The translations under genes and the position numbers were made by a program. From contig CAXBMQ010000013.1 in assembly GCA_963977005.1 (NCBI GenBank), positions 66,753-130,752 on the forward strand: 64,000 nucleotides of DNA, written 5' to 3'. Shown in pieces: positions 42,474 through 51,039 of the stretch (its first letter is position 1; each line of letters starts with the position of its first letter). Under the pieces are notes generated by a model. That model saw nothing but the letters and a program-made list of their open reading frames with translations. It was not told the origin of the DNA and did not search any database. The DNA comes from CAXBCP01 sp963977005 (GTDB lineage: Bacteria > Pseudomonadota > Alphaproteobacteria > MPNO01 > UBA830).

Positions 42474-42662
42474 TGCTGTTCCCAGTTCTCTGCTAGCTGC
42501 TATCGGTTGGTGATAATCGTTTTGCTTTGGTATCTAAGGAAACCCTATATTGGCGGTCCGGCGGGAGCAATATCCCGTATGTATTGTGAGGCATGCGAAG
42601 CGTTGTTTGCGCGGCCATGCCGGGGCGCTAGTATCATCGAACGGAATTTAGAAGGAACGACC

Positions 42663-44225
42663 ATGGCGACGAAAGCGGAAGCACTGTCGATTGATTGCGG
42701 AAAACAGCCGGTTTGCGGCTGCATAGGCTTCTGCAAGGGCGAAGCGTACGGAACCGGTGTGCGGACCGGCGCGCAATACGTCGAGGGTATTCGCGATGAC
42801 GGTCGTCATGTGGTCCACAATGGCGAAATCGTCAGCGATGTGACGACCCATCCCGCGTTTCGCGGTGCGGTGCAATCGGTTTCCAATATCTTCGACATGG
42901 CATCCGACCCTGCGAATGCCGAGGAAATGACGTACGAATCCCCGATTACCGGCGACCGGGTGAACCGTCACTGGGCGATGCCGCGTTCGCACGAAGAACT
43001 GGTCCTGAGACGCAAGGCGTTGACCAAAACAGCAGGCATGACCATGGGCCTGATGGGCCGCAGCCCCGACCATGTTGCCGGATTTTTCTCAGGCTATGCG
43101 ATGGCGCCCGAGGTGCTTGCGCGCGGCGGCCAGCAATTCGCCGACAACATGCTCAAGTTTTACGAATTCTGCCGCGACTACGACCAGTACATCACTTACA
43201 CGATCGTGCCGCCGCAGATCGACCGGTCAAAGCCGGCGCATCAGCAGGAGCCGTCCGATCTGTATGCCGGTATCGTCGACGAGCGGGATGACGGCGTGAT
43301 CATCCGCGGTGCGCAGATGCTGGGCACCGGGACCGCGATTGCCGATTTCGTGCAGCTCAGCACGATTCACCCGATGCGGCAGGGGGACGAGAACTATGCC
43401 ATTTCGATCGCCGTGCCGAGCAACGCGCCGGGCGTGAAAATCTTCTCTCGGCGGTCCTATGCGTCGGCGGCGAACAGCGTGTTCGATTACCCGCTGGCCA
43501 CGCGCTTCGATGAGACGGATTCGCTGCTGGTCTACGAAGACGTTTTCGTTCCGTGGGAACGCGTGTTCGTCTACAAGAACGTCGATGTCGCCCGCGCACA
43601 ATGGTTCGAGGCGCCGGCCCATATCATGGGGAACAGCCAGGCTCAGATTCGTTACATGGTGAAGCTGCGTTTCCTGCTCGGTCTCGCGAAAAAGATCACC
43701 GACATGAACGGTATCGGGAACATTCCGCCGGTCATTGGCGAACTCGGCAAGCTTGCGACATACGCGGCGATGTATGAAGGACTCGTCTATGCCCAGGAGG
43801 CGGATTGCTGGACCAACGATAACGGTTTCGTCCTGCCGAGCCAGTCGCACCTCTATGCGAACATGAACCTGCAATCCGAGATCAACCCGAAAATGCTCGA
43901 TATCGTCCGCGAACTATGCGGCGGCGGTTTGATCCAGCTTCCGTCGTCGACCGAAGATCTGAAGAACCCCGAAATCCGCGACTACGTGACCAAGTACGTC
44001 CAGTCGCCGGGTGTGCCAGGCGAAGACCGCATCAAACTGATGAAGCTTGCCTGGGACCTGATCGGGTCCGAGTTTGCCGGCCGGCACGAACAGTACGAAA
44101 AGTTTTACGCCGGCGCGCCGTTCATCGTCAAAACCCATGCGCATCGCACGTATGACTGGACCAAGGGAACCGATCTCGTCGATTATGCCCTCTCGGGCTA
44201 TGACATCGACGGTCGGAAGTTCTAG
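42663..44225 (+). CDS. HpaB-type flavin-dependent hydroxylase (4-hydroxyphenylacetate 3-monooxygenase family)
   Basis: 520 residues from ATG 42663 behind AGAAGGAACG. HpaB features are RTGAQYVEGIRDDGR, DVTTHPAFRGAVQSVSNIFDM, TMGLMGRSPDHVAGFFSGYAM, DYDQYITYTIVPPQIDRSKP, and the FAD-binding EDVFVPWERVFVYKNVDVA. Family members ortho-hydroxylate phenols or hydroxypyridines with FADH2 from a separate reductase. The first 30 residues add an unusual four-Cys segment (C12, C18, C20, C24), upstream of where most relatives begin; GTG 42759 would remove it. It is followed 11 bases later by a ring-cleavage dioxygenase, the order expected for hydroxylation then cleavage. Confidence 0.87.
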   Translation: MATKAEALSIDCGKQPVCGCIGFCKGEAYGTGVRTGAQYVEGIRDDGRHVVHNGEIVSDVTTHPAFRGAVQSVSNIFDMASDPANAEEMTYESPITGDRVNRHWAMPRSHEELVLRRKALTKTAGMTMGLMGRSPDHVAGFFSGYAMAPEVLARGGQQFADNMLKFYEFCRDYDQYITYTIVPPQIDRSKPAHQQEPSDLYAGIVDERDDGVIIRGAQMLGTGTAIADFVQLSTIHPMRQGDENYAISIAVPSNAPGVKIFSRRSYASAANSVFDYPLATRFDETDSLLVYEDVFVPWERVFVYKNVDVARAQWFEAPAHIMGNSQAQIRYMVKLRFLLGLAKKITDMNGIGNIPPVIGELGKLATYAAMYEGLVYAQEADCWTNDNGFVLPSQSHLYANMNLQSEINPKMLDIVRELCGGGLIQLPSSTEDLKNPEIRDYVTKYVQSPGVPGEDRIKLMKLAWDLIGSEFAGRHEQYEKFYAGAPFIVKTHAHRTYDWTKGTDLVDYALSGYDIDGRKF

Positions 44226-44236
44226 GGCCGCGACCG

Positions 44237-45235
44237 GTGGCGAAGATCGTTCTCGGGATCGCGTCTTCGCATGGCCCGATGCTGGGAAGTCCGGTCGAGG
44301 ATTTCCTGAAACATGCCGACCGCGATATCGCCAATAACGCCCATCTCGATCTCGACGGGGTGGAACTGACCTACGATGCGCTGCTCGCAAAAGCGGATCC
44401 GGAGATTGCCGGTGAACTGTTGCCGGATGTTGTCCGTGACAAGGTTGCCGGGTGTCAGGCGGGGATTGCGCATCTCGCCGGTGCGCTTGCTGACGAGCGG
44501 CCGGACGTCGTCATAATTATTGGCGACGATCAGCACGAACAGTTTCTGTCGGATAACCAGCCGGCCGTGCTGATCTATTCGGGTGCGACGATAGAAAACG
44601 GCGTGTTGCCGCTCCCGGCAACCGCCCCCGAATACTGGAAGACGGCGCGGTCGCAGTATCATGAGACAGATCAGCCGAAAGACTATCCCGTGGCGGCGGA
44701 ATTCGCCCGCCATCTCACCGTCTCGCTGGTCGATGACGGTTTCGATATCAGCCATTCGGAAAAGCTGCCGCGCGCAACCGGTGAGGGCCACGCCTATGGT
44801 TTCGTGCATCACCGGCTGATGACCGGATTTTCCGCGCCGATCGTACCGGTGATGCTCAACACATATTTTCCGCCAAACCAGCCGACCCCGGCGCGGTGTT
44901 TCGCGCTCGGGCAGGCCTTAGCGAGAGCGACGCAGGCATGGCCTGAAGACATCCGGGTTGCCTTCGTCGCTTCCGGTGGCTTGAGCCATTTCACGGTCGA
45001 CCCCGATCTCGATGCGCGCGTGATCAATGCGTTCCTGGCGCGGGACGGTGAAGCGCTGGGGAGCCTTCCGAAGCATCGTCTGAATTCCGGGAATTCTGAA
45101 ATTCGCAACTGGATCGCTGTTGCCGGTGCCTGCACCGGACTTTCGCCGGTCTGGCACGATTATATCCCCTGTTACCGGACGCCTGCCGGGACGGGGTGCG
45201 GTATGGGATTTGCCATTCTCGGATCCGCCCCGTAA
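44237..45235 (+). CDS. Extradiol ring-cleavage dioxygenase, LigB class
   Basis: 332 residues from GTG 44237. Class III extradiol dioxygenase features: the first iron His at residue 12 (IASSHGPML), VIIIGDDQHEQF, and the catalytic His region FVASGGLSHFTVDPDLD. These enzymes cleave catecholic or dihydroxypyridine rings with Fe(II) and O2. LigA, the small partner in protocatechuate 4,5-dioxygenase, is absent, so it is probably a single-subunit member. Position directly after the HpaB-type hydroxylase suggests it cleaves that enzyme's product. Confidence 0.88.
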   Translation: MAKIVLGIASSHGPMLGSPVEDFLKHADRDIANNAHLDLDGVELTYDALLAKADPEIAGELLPDVVRDKVAGCQAGIAHLAGALADERPDVVIIIGDDQHEQFLSDNQPAVLIYSGATIENGVLPLPATAPEYWKTARSQYHETDQPKDYPVAAEFARHLTVSLVDDGFDISHSEKLPRATGEGHAYGFVHHRLMTGFSAPIVPVMLNTYFPPNQPTPARCFALGQALARATQAWPEDIRVAFVASGGLSHFTVDPDLDARVINAFLARDGEALGSLPKHRLNSGNSEIRNWIAVAGACTGLSPVWHDYIPCYRTPAGTGCGMGFAILGSAP

Positions 45236-45239
45236 TATT

Positions 45240-45257
45240 GTATACTTAGTATACTAA
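45240..45257. promoter_or_regulatory. Palindrome before the PF06684 gene, candidate operator
   Basis: GTATACTTAGTATACTAA contains GTATAC twice, 3 bases apart, and a perfect 12-bp palindrome TTAGTATACTAA (45246-45257). It lies 27 bases before the next start codon and resembles GntR-type sites. No GntR gene is in the window. Confidence 0.4.
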
Positions 45258-45283
45258 AAAACGATTTTCTGGGGAGCGCCGAT

Positions 45284-45859
45284 ATGGAAATCCGTCGTCT
45301 TTATACGGTTGTCGAGGAAACACTGCACGATATGGGCCAGGTCCGCGACGAACCGCTGCGCAAGGTGGCGGTCGTCGCCGTGATCCGGAATCCGCATGCC
45401 GGCAAGGGGTATGTCGAAGATCTCAGTGATCTCACCGAAGCCAGTATCGAGCTCGGCGACCGGATCGCGACCATGGGTGCCGCGCAAATGAAACCCTATA
45501 CCGTGGATTCATACGGCAAGGCAGCCCTGATCGGGACCGCGGGCGAACAGGAGCACGGTGTTGCCTGTCTGACCACGGTGTACGGCAACGTGCTTCGCGA
45601 TGCGGTCGGCGGCGGCAAGGCCTGGATATCGTCGATCACGAAACGCGCCCGTCCGGGTGAGCAGGTCGATATCCCGCTGGCGCACAAGGACGCGTTGTTC
45701 GTGCGCTCGCATTACGACGGTATGACGATCATGGTGCCGGATGCGCCGCTTGAAGATGAAATCTGCATCATCTGCTGTTTTGCCAACCGCGGGCGCCTGA
45801 ATCATCGCGTCGGCGGTCCGGGCAAGGACGAGATCATTGGTGAAGACGGGCTGAGATAG
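45284..45859 (+). CDS. PF06684 (amino acid synthesis / DUF1185) family protein
   Basis: 191 residues behind TTCTGGGGAGCGCC. Family features are IRRLYTVVEETLHDMGQ, VAVVAVIRNPHAGKGYVEDLSDL, the Gly-rich SYGKAALIGTAGEQEHGVACLT, and VDIPLAHKDALFVRSHYDG. The family has a chorismate-mutase-like fold and is linked to amino-acid metabolism, but no reaction is settled. It is followed 9 bases later by an enamidase-like hydrolase, so the pair probably acts on the same amide or cyclic intermediate. Confidence 0.82.
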   Translation: MEIRRLYTVVEETLHDMGQVRDEPLRKVAVVAVIRNPHAGKGYVEDLSDLTEASIELGDRIATMGAAQMKPYTVDSYGKAALIGTAGEQEHGVACLTTVYGNVLRDAVGGGKAWISSITKRARPGEQVDIPLAHKDALFVRSHYDGMTIMVPDAPLEDEICIICCFANRGRLNHRVGGPGKDEIIGEDGLR

Positions 45860-45868
45860 GAAACGAAA

Positions 45869-47071
45869 ATGAAAACCGCCATCGTAAATATCAAGACGAT
45901 CGTCAGCGGCGACTGGCGCAAGCCGTTCGCCAAGGGCGATTCCATTCTCATGAATAACGGCAAGATCACACGTGTCGGCACGATGTCGGCGACGGAGATC
46001 AAGTCCTGCGATTTCGTGCTTGATGCCGACGGCATGACGGCGGCGCCCGGCCTGATCGATTCCCAAGTCCATGTCGCCTTTGCCGATTACACGCCGCGCC
46101 AGCGGACCATCGGCTTCCTCGAGAGCTATCTGCATGGCGGCATTACCACGTCCATCTCGGCGAGCGAAGTGCATGTCCCGGGGCGGCCGACCGATCCCGA
46201 CGGGGTCGTCGCGCTCGCGGTCGCGGCGAAGAAGAGCTTCGACAATTATTCTCCAGGCGGGATGCACGTGCATGCCGGAGCGGTGATCCTGGAGCCGGGG
46301 CTGACGCAGAAGCATTTCAATGCCGCCGCCAAACAGGGCGTGTGGCTGGCCAAGGCGGGATTCGGCAAGTTCAAGTCGCCGTTCGATTACAAACCGTACG
46401 TGAAAATGGCGCAGAAGGCGGGGATGATCGTCAACGTTCATACCGGCGGCGCCTCTATCCCGGATTCGTCGCCGATTACGGGCGACCACCTGTTGCACAT
46501 GCAGCCCGATGTCTCGTTTCATATCAATGGCGGGCCGGTGGCGATGCCGGATGCGGATTTCCCGCGTATCATCAATGAAAGCAACATCGCGTTGCAGATC
46601 TGTCAGGCGGGGAATATCCGGACGGCGCTGATGTGTCTCGACATGGCGGTGGAGGCCGATGCGTTCGACCGGCTGATTTTTGCGACCGATACCCCGACCG
46701 GTACGGGCGTGATGCCGCTGGGGATGATCAAGACCGTTGTCGAAATGGCCTGTCTGTCGAAGCATTCGCCCGAAATGATGATTGCCGCGGCCACCGGGAA
46801 CAACGCCAACGTTTACAAGATCAATACCGGTTTCATCAAAAGGGGCAGGGCGGCCGACGTGATTCTGCTGGATGCCCCGCTTGGGAGCAGCGCCAAGACG
46901 GCGCTGGCCGCGATCAAGCACGGCGATTACCCGGCGGTCGCAGCGGCCTTTACCGACGGGATCCCGCGCTATGTCGGGCGGTCGCGCAATACGCCGCCGT
47001 CAACCAGACAGACGCGGATCGTCCACAACACGGTCATGCAGGACTTCGGACCCGGGCGGCATACCGTTTAA
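45869..47071 (+). CDS. Enamidase-like amidohydrolase with altered metal motif
   Basis: 400 residues behind ATAGGAAACGAAA. The overall pattern resembles the Eubacterium barkeri enamidase of nicotinate fermentation as I recall it: DYTPRQRTIGFLESYLHGGITTSIS, GVWLAKAGFG, HTGGASIPDSSPITGDHLL, HINGGP, IFATDTPTGTGVMPLG and SRNTPPSTRQTRIV. Enamidase opens a cyclic enamide ring. The strand-1 motif reads DSQVHV, so the usual first metal His is Gln66 while His68 remains; H191, H218 and D274 are in place. Metal content may therefore differ from the binuclear norm. It ends 71 bases before the IclR gene. Confidence 0.82.
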   Translation: MKTAIVNIKTIVSGDWRKPFAKGDSILMNNGKITRVGTMSATEIKSCDFVLDADGMTAAPGLIDSQVHVAFADYTPRQRTIGFLESYLHGGITTSISASEVHVPGRPTDPDGVVALAVAAKKSFDNYSPGGMHVHAGAVILEPGLTQKHFNAAAKQGVWLAKAGFGKFKSPFDYKPYVKMAQKAGMIVNVHTGGASIPDSSPITGDHLLHMQPDVSFHINGGPVAMPDADFPRIINESNIALQICQAGNIRTALMCLDMAVEADAFDRLIFATDTPTGTGVMPLGMIKTVVEMACLSKHSPEMMIAAATGNNANVYKINTGFIKRGRAADVILLDAPLGSSAKTALAAIKHGDYPAVAAAFTDGIPRYVGRSRNTPPSTRQTRIVHNTVMQDFGPGRHTV

Positions 47072-47110
47072 GGCCGGTGTGTTGACAGGCGGCGACGACC
47101 TTCATATAGT

Positions 47111-47142
47111 TTATGTACACAGTATCCACATAGTGTACATAA
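47111..47142. promoter_or_regulatory. Inverted repeat touching the IclR start codon, likely autoregulatory operator
   Basis: TTATGTACAC (47111-47120) and GTGTACATAA (47133-47142) are perfect inverted 10-mers 12 bases apart. The right arm ends at the base before ATG 47143, leaving no room for a ribosome site. Confidence 0.7.
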
Positions 47143-47883
47143 ATGGCCGATCCGAAGACTGACGAAACGACCAAGACGATCCGTTCCATCGAACGCGCGA
47201 TCGATGTTTTGTCGTGTTTCGATCACGCGACACCCCAACTGAGTGTCACGGATCTGCAGAAGCGGACCGGGCTCAGTCGCCCGACGCTCTATCGCATTCT
47301 GGCCACGCTGGAAGGCAAGGGCGTGATCAGGTCCTTTGGCGAACCGCAGAGGTTCGAACTCGGTCACGAAGCCAGCCGGCTGGGCGCCAACTGGATCGGG
47401 CAGGACGATTTTGTCCGTGCCGCCCGTCCGATCCTCACGCGGTTGTGGAAAGAGACGGGGGAGACGGTCGCCCTTTTCGTGACCGCCGAAAACGACAAGA
47501 AAATCTGTATCGAGGAACTGCAGAGCACGCAGGCCCTGACGTTTACCCGCGGGGTCGGCTTCATGGAGGATCTCGCGACCGGTGCTTCAGGCAAGGCAAT
47601 GTTCGCCTTCACGCCAGAGGCCATGTCCAACCCCGAATACGACGATGTCCGGCGGACCGGTGTGCGGGTGTCGGAGGGCGAGATCATAGAAGGTGCGGTT
47701 GCCGTCGCCGCCCCGGTGTTCGACCGGGATGGCACCGTCAAGGGCAGTGTCTGTGTGTTCGGCCCCGAAGTGCGCCTGACCGGTGTGCGTCGTCAGCACT
47801 GTATCGACCAGGTGCGGGGTGCTTCGGAAGATATTTCGCGGGCGCTCGGTTACACTGCGGCCATTGCCTCGGCGGCGGAATAA
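47143..47883 (+). CDS. IclR family transcriptional regulator
   Basis: 246 residues. The N-terminal winged HTH is RSIERAIDVLSCFDHATPQLSVTDLQKRTGLSRPTLYRILATLEGKGVIRSF (about residues 10-65), followed by the effector-binding IclR domain (RPILTRLWKETGETVALFV, GVGFMEDLATGASGKAMFAF, AVAAPVFDRDGTVKGSVCVFG). It would sense a pathway acid and control the dioxygenase operon 15 bases downstream, with which it is probably co-transcribed. An inverted repeat covers the 32 bases up to the start codon, pointing to self-control. No Shine-Dalgarno sequence precedes the ATG, so the message may be leaderless. Confidence 0.9.
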   Translation: MADPKTDETTKTIRSIERAIDVLSCFDHATPQLSVTDLQKRTGLSRPTLYRILATLEGKGVIRSFGEPQRFELGHEASRLGANWIGQDDFVRAARPILTRLWKETGETVALFVTAENDKKICIEELQSTQALTFTRGVGFMEDLATGASGKAMFAFTPEAMSNPEYDDVRRTGVRVSEGEIIEGAVAVAAPVFDRDGTVKGSVCVFGPEVRLTGVRRQHCIDQVRGASEDISRALGYTAAIASAAE

Positions 47884-47898
47884 GGAGAAAGAGACAGA

Positions 47899-49224
47899 AT
47901 GGATGGAATGGTAAACCCGGCAACGGTCGGCGGCCTGATTGACGATCGACCCGAGGATCATGTTTTCCGCGTCGATCGTCAGATTTACCTGGACGAAGGT
48001 CTGTTCGAGTCCGAACTGAAGAATATCTTCGAGGCAGACTGGATATTCCTGTGCCACGAGAGCCAGGTCAAAAAGCCGGGCGACTACTTCGCCGCCCATA
48101 TCGGACGCCAGCCGGTTTTCGTTCACCGCCAGGAGGATGGCAGCCTCAAAGGCTTCCTGAACGCGTGTTCGCATCGCGGGGCCATCCTGACGCCCTTTCA
48201 GCACGGCAACGCCAAAACGTTGACCTGCCGTTTCCATGGCTGGACGTATAAGTGCGATGGCGGCTGTATCCGTATCAAGGACGAGGAAACCGGTTATGGA
48301 GACAATTTTGACCGCAGTACCTATGACCTGACCGAGATTGGCGGGATCGCCAGCTATAAGGGATTCGTCTTCGGCAGTCTGTCGGCCGATGTCGATACCC
48401 TGGAAAACTTCCTTGGTGAATCGAAGGCGTTTATCGATTTCGTGGCGGATCAGTCCGCGGCGGGGCTGGAAGTGCTGCCCGGCTCGCAGAAATACGTGAT
48501 CGCCGGCAACTGGAAGATGTCGACCGAAAACGCCGTCGACGGCTATCACACGAGCACTGTTCATCGAATCTTCGCCAGTACCGTAAAGCAGCGCGAGGCC
48601 CGCGAAGGCTACGAAGGCATGATGAAGACCGAGACCGGTCGCCTCGCAAAAAAGACGGTGCGGAACGGATGTTACGACCTCGGTCAGGGACATATGGTGA
48701 TCTGGGCAGAGCGCGACCCGGTATCGACATCGCCGCTATCGGAAGCGGAAGAGCGTCTGGAAAAGGATCATCCCGCCGGCAAGGTGAACTGGATGCTGCG
48801 GCGCGGTCGCAACCTGATCATTTTTCCGTCGCTGATGATCAACGACTTTGCGGCGACGCAGATCCGCACGTTCCGGCCGATTTCTGCCGACGAGACCGAG
48901 GTGACGATTTATTGCCTCGCCCCGTCGGAGGAAAGCCGGGAAGCGCGGTACGCCCGTCTGCGCAAGTTCGAGGATTTCTTCATGGCGAGCGGCATGGCGA
49001 CATCGGACGACGTCATGGCGCTCGAAGCGACCCATGACGGAAGCCGCGGTCGTGTCGCACGCTGGGGCGAGTTTCATCGCGGTCAGGGCACGATGATTCA
49101 GGGGCCCGACGATGTCGCCGAAGAGGGCGGCTTCGTCCCGGAAACCAGCAATTCCAGCTGGGATCACGAAACGCTTTATTACAGCTTCTACCGCCGCTGG
49201 CGGGATCAGGTATCACGGTCGTAA
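47899..49224 (+). CDS. Ring-hydroxylating dioxygenase alpha subunit 1 (BenA/AntA-like)
   Basis: 441 residues behind AAGGAGAAAGAG. The Rieske centre ligands are C90 and H92 (NACSHRGA) and C110 and H113 (TCRFHGW). The catalytic iron site has the bridging D214 and ligands H217 and H222 (AVDGYHTSTVH), with the later carboxylate region MATSDDVMAL. This matches benzoate/anthranilate/toluate dioxygenase alpha subunits, which make a cis-diol or catechol from an aromatic acid. A second, similar alpha subunit follows 10 bases later, and both share one beta subunit and one reductase. Confidence 0.92.
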   Translation: MDGMVNPATVGGLIDDRPEDHVFRVDRQIYLDEGLFESELKNIFEADWIFLCHESQVKKPGDYFAAHIGRQPVFVHRQEDGSLKGFLNACSHRGAILTPFQHGNAKTLTCRFHGWTYKCDGGCIRIKDEETGYGDNFDRSTYDLTEIGGIASYKGFVFGSLSADVDTLENFLGESKAFIDFVADQSAAGLEVLPGSQKYVIAGNWKMSTENAVDGYHTSTVHRIFASTVKQREAREGYEGMMKTETGRLAKKTVRNGCYDLGQGHMVIWAERDPVSTSPLSEAEERLEKDHPAGKVNWMLRRGRNLIIFPSLMINDFAATQIRTFRPISADETEVTIYCLAPSEESREARYARLRKFEDFFMASGMATSDDVMALEATHDGSRGRVARWGEFHRGQGTMIQGPDDVAEEGGFVPETSNSSWDHETLYYSFYRRWRDQVSRS

Positions 49225-49234
49225 GGAGACCAAA

Positions 49235-50545
49235 ATGGACGGCAGTATTGTCGCAAAAGACGTATCGGCGCTTGTCGATGACCGGGTGGACGAAGGCATG
49301 TTCCGGGTGGACCGGTCGGTCTATACGGATGAGGCGCTTTTCGAGAAGGAAATCGACAGGATTTTCGAGAAATGCTGGGTCTTCCTGTGCCACGAAAGTC
49401 AGGTCGCGGCGCATGGGGATTATTTCTGGACAGAGATCGGCCGGCAGCCGGTTTATGTCCACCGTCAGGAAGACGGCTCGCTCAAATGCTTTATCAACGC
49501 ATGTTCGCACCGGGCCGCAATCCTGACGCCGTTCCGCCGCGGGAATGCCAAAACCCTGACCTGCCGTTTTCACGGCTGGAGCTACAAGTGCGATGGCGCC
49601 TGCATGGGGATCAAGAACGAAGAACCCAACACGGATAAAAGCACCTTCGATCTGCGCGAAATAGCGCGCCTCGACAGTTACGGCGGATTTATCTTCGGCA
49701 GTCTCAGCCCCGACGTGCCGTCACTGGCTGACTGGCTGGGCGAGGCGAAGCCGTGGATCGATCTGATGGTAGCGCAGTCGACCGAAGGGCTCGAGGTCGT
49801 TCCCGGGTCGTCGACCTATGCAATCGATGGAAACTGGAAGTTCCAGGCGGAAAATGCGGTTGATGGCTATCACGTCTCGACCGTTCACCGGGTCTTCGCC
49901 AACACGATCGCGGCGCGTGAAGGCAAAGGCGAATATACCGGGATAAAAAAGACAGAGGCCGGGCGCATGGCGGGCGGCGTTCCCACGGGCTGCTACGATC
50001 TCGGAAACGGACATATGGCCGTCTGGGCCCAGCACACGACGCCCGAAGTCCGGCCGATCTGGGAGCAGAAAGAGCGGCTGGAGAAAGACCTGACGCCGGC
50101 GCAGGTCGACTGGATCCTGACCAAGGGGCGGAACCTCTATATTTTCCCCAACGTGATGCTGATGGACAATCCCTCGACCCAGATCCGGGTGATGAAGCCG
50201 CTATCGGCCGAACGGATGGACGTATCGGTCTATTGCGTCGCCCCGAAGGGCGAAAGCGATACGGCCCGGGCGGGACGTCTTCGGAAGTTCGAGGATTTTT
50301 ACCTGACCGCGGGCATGGCAACGTCCGACGATCTCGCCGCGCTGGAAGACACCCAGGAAGGCTCACTCGCCACCGGTGCAAAGTGGAACGAATTCACGCG
50401 CGGCATGGACAGTATCATCTACGGGCCCGACAAGGCGGCGGCCGCGCTCGGCTTTAACCCGCCGGCGTGCACGGAAAACTGGGATCACGAAATTCACTAC
50501 CACGGCTTTTACCGGCAGTGGCTGAAAATGCTGGAGGAGAACTAA
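49235..50545 (+). CDS. Ring-hydroxylating dioxygenase alpha subunit 2 (BenA/AntA-like)
   Basis: 436 residues from ATG 49235 behind TAAGGAGACCAAA. The Rieske ligands are at the same positions as in subunit 1 (C90, H92, C110, H113) and the iron site is D210, H213, H218 (AVDGYHVSTVH), with MATSDDLAAL later. Long identical stretches with subunit 1 (FLCHESQV, NAKTLTCRFHGW) show a tandem duplication, but the middle has diverged and is a few residues shorter. Both sites look intact, so both copies may be active on different substrates or form a mixed oligomer. Confidence 0.92.
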   Translation: MDGSIVAKDVSALVDDRVDEGMFRVDRSVYTDEALFEKEIDRIFEKCWVFLCHESQVAAHGDYFWTEIGRQPVYVHRQEDGSLKCFINACSHRAAILTPFRRGNAKTLTCRFHGWSYKCDGACMGIKNEEPNTDKSTFDLREIARLDSYGGFIFGSLSPDVPSLADWLGEAKPWIDLMVAQSTEGLEVVPGSSTYAIDGNWKFQAENAVDGYHVSTVHRVFANTIAAREGKGEYTGIKKTEAGRMAGGVPTGCYDLGNGHMAVWAQHTTPEVRPIWEQKERLEKDLTPAQVDWILTKGRNLYIFPNVMLMDNPSTQIRVMKPLSAERMDVSVYCVAPKGESDTARAGRLRKFEDFYLTAGMATSDDLAALEDTQEGSLATGAKWNEFTRGMDSIIYGPDKAAAALGFNPPACTENWDHEIHYHGFYRQWLKMLEEN

Positions 50546-50550
50546 CGGCG

Positions 50551-51039
50551 ATGAGCGACCTGCAACAAGAAGTAACGAACCTGATCTATCGTGAATCGAC
50601 GCTGCTCGACCGCCGCGAATGGGACGACTGGATCGATCTGTATACCGAAGACGCCGTGTACTGGGTCCCGTCCTGGGCGAACGAGGAGGAAACCACGGAT
50701 GACCCGGAGCTTCAGCTCAACCTGATTTATCTGCGCAACCGCGGCGGGCTTGAAGATCGTGTTTTCCGGATCGAATCCCGGGATTCATATGCATCCGTAC
50801 CGCTTGACCGTACCGTTCACGTTGTCGGCAACGTCCTGATCGAAAGCGAAAACGGTGACGAGATTGAGGCCACCGCCAACTGTATCATCCATACTTATGG
50901 CAAGAAGGGTGGCCTGACCCGTGGCAGCCTGTACGATTTCAGCCTGCGCCGGGTCGATGGCGAACTGCGGATTACGCGGAAGAAAATTACCTTTATCGAT
51001 GACCGTCTCGAAGGTCCCATCGACGTCTATCATCTGTAA
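50551..51039 (+). CDS. Ring-hydroxylating dioxygenase beta subunit (BenB-like)
   Basis: 162 residues from ATG 50551, right after the second alpha gene, behind GGAGGAGAACTAACGGCG. NTF2-like small subunit features are LIYRESTLLDRREWDDWIDLYTEDAVYWVPSW, RDSYASVPLDRTVHVVGNVLI and SLYDFSLRRVDGELRITRKKITFIDD. It is structural, forming the alpha3beta3 core. It is the only beta subunit for two alpha genes. Its stop overlaps the next start (TAATG). Confidence 0.92.
   Translation: MSDLQQEVTNLIYRESTLLDRREWDDWIDLYTEDAVYWVPSWANEEETTDDPELQLNLIYLRNRGGLEDRVFRIESRDSYASVPLDRTVHVVGNVLIESENGDEIEATANCIIHTYGKKGGLTRGSLYDFSLRRVDGELRITRKKITFIDDRLEGPIDVYHL

Noticed and set aside
45509..46921. Reverse frame of 470 codons opposite the PF06684 and enamidase-like genes
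   Set aside because: It is a shadow of two well-supported genes, with no homology signal of its own.
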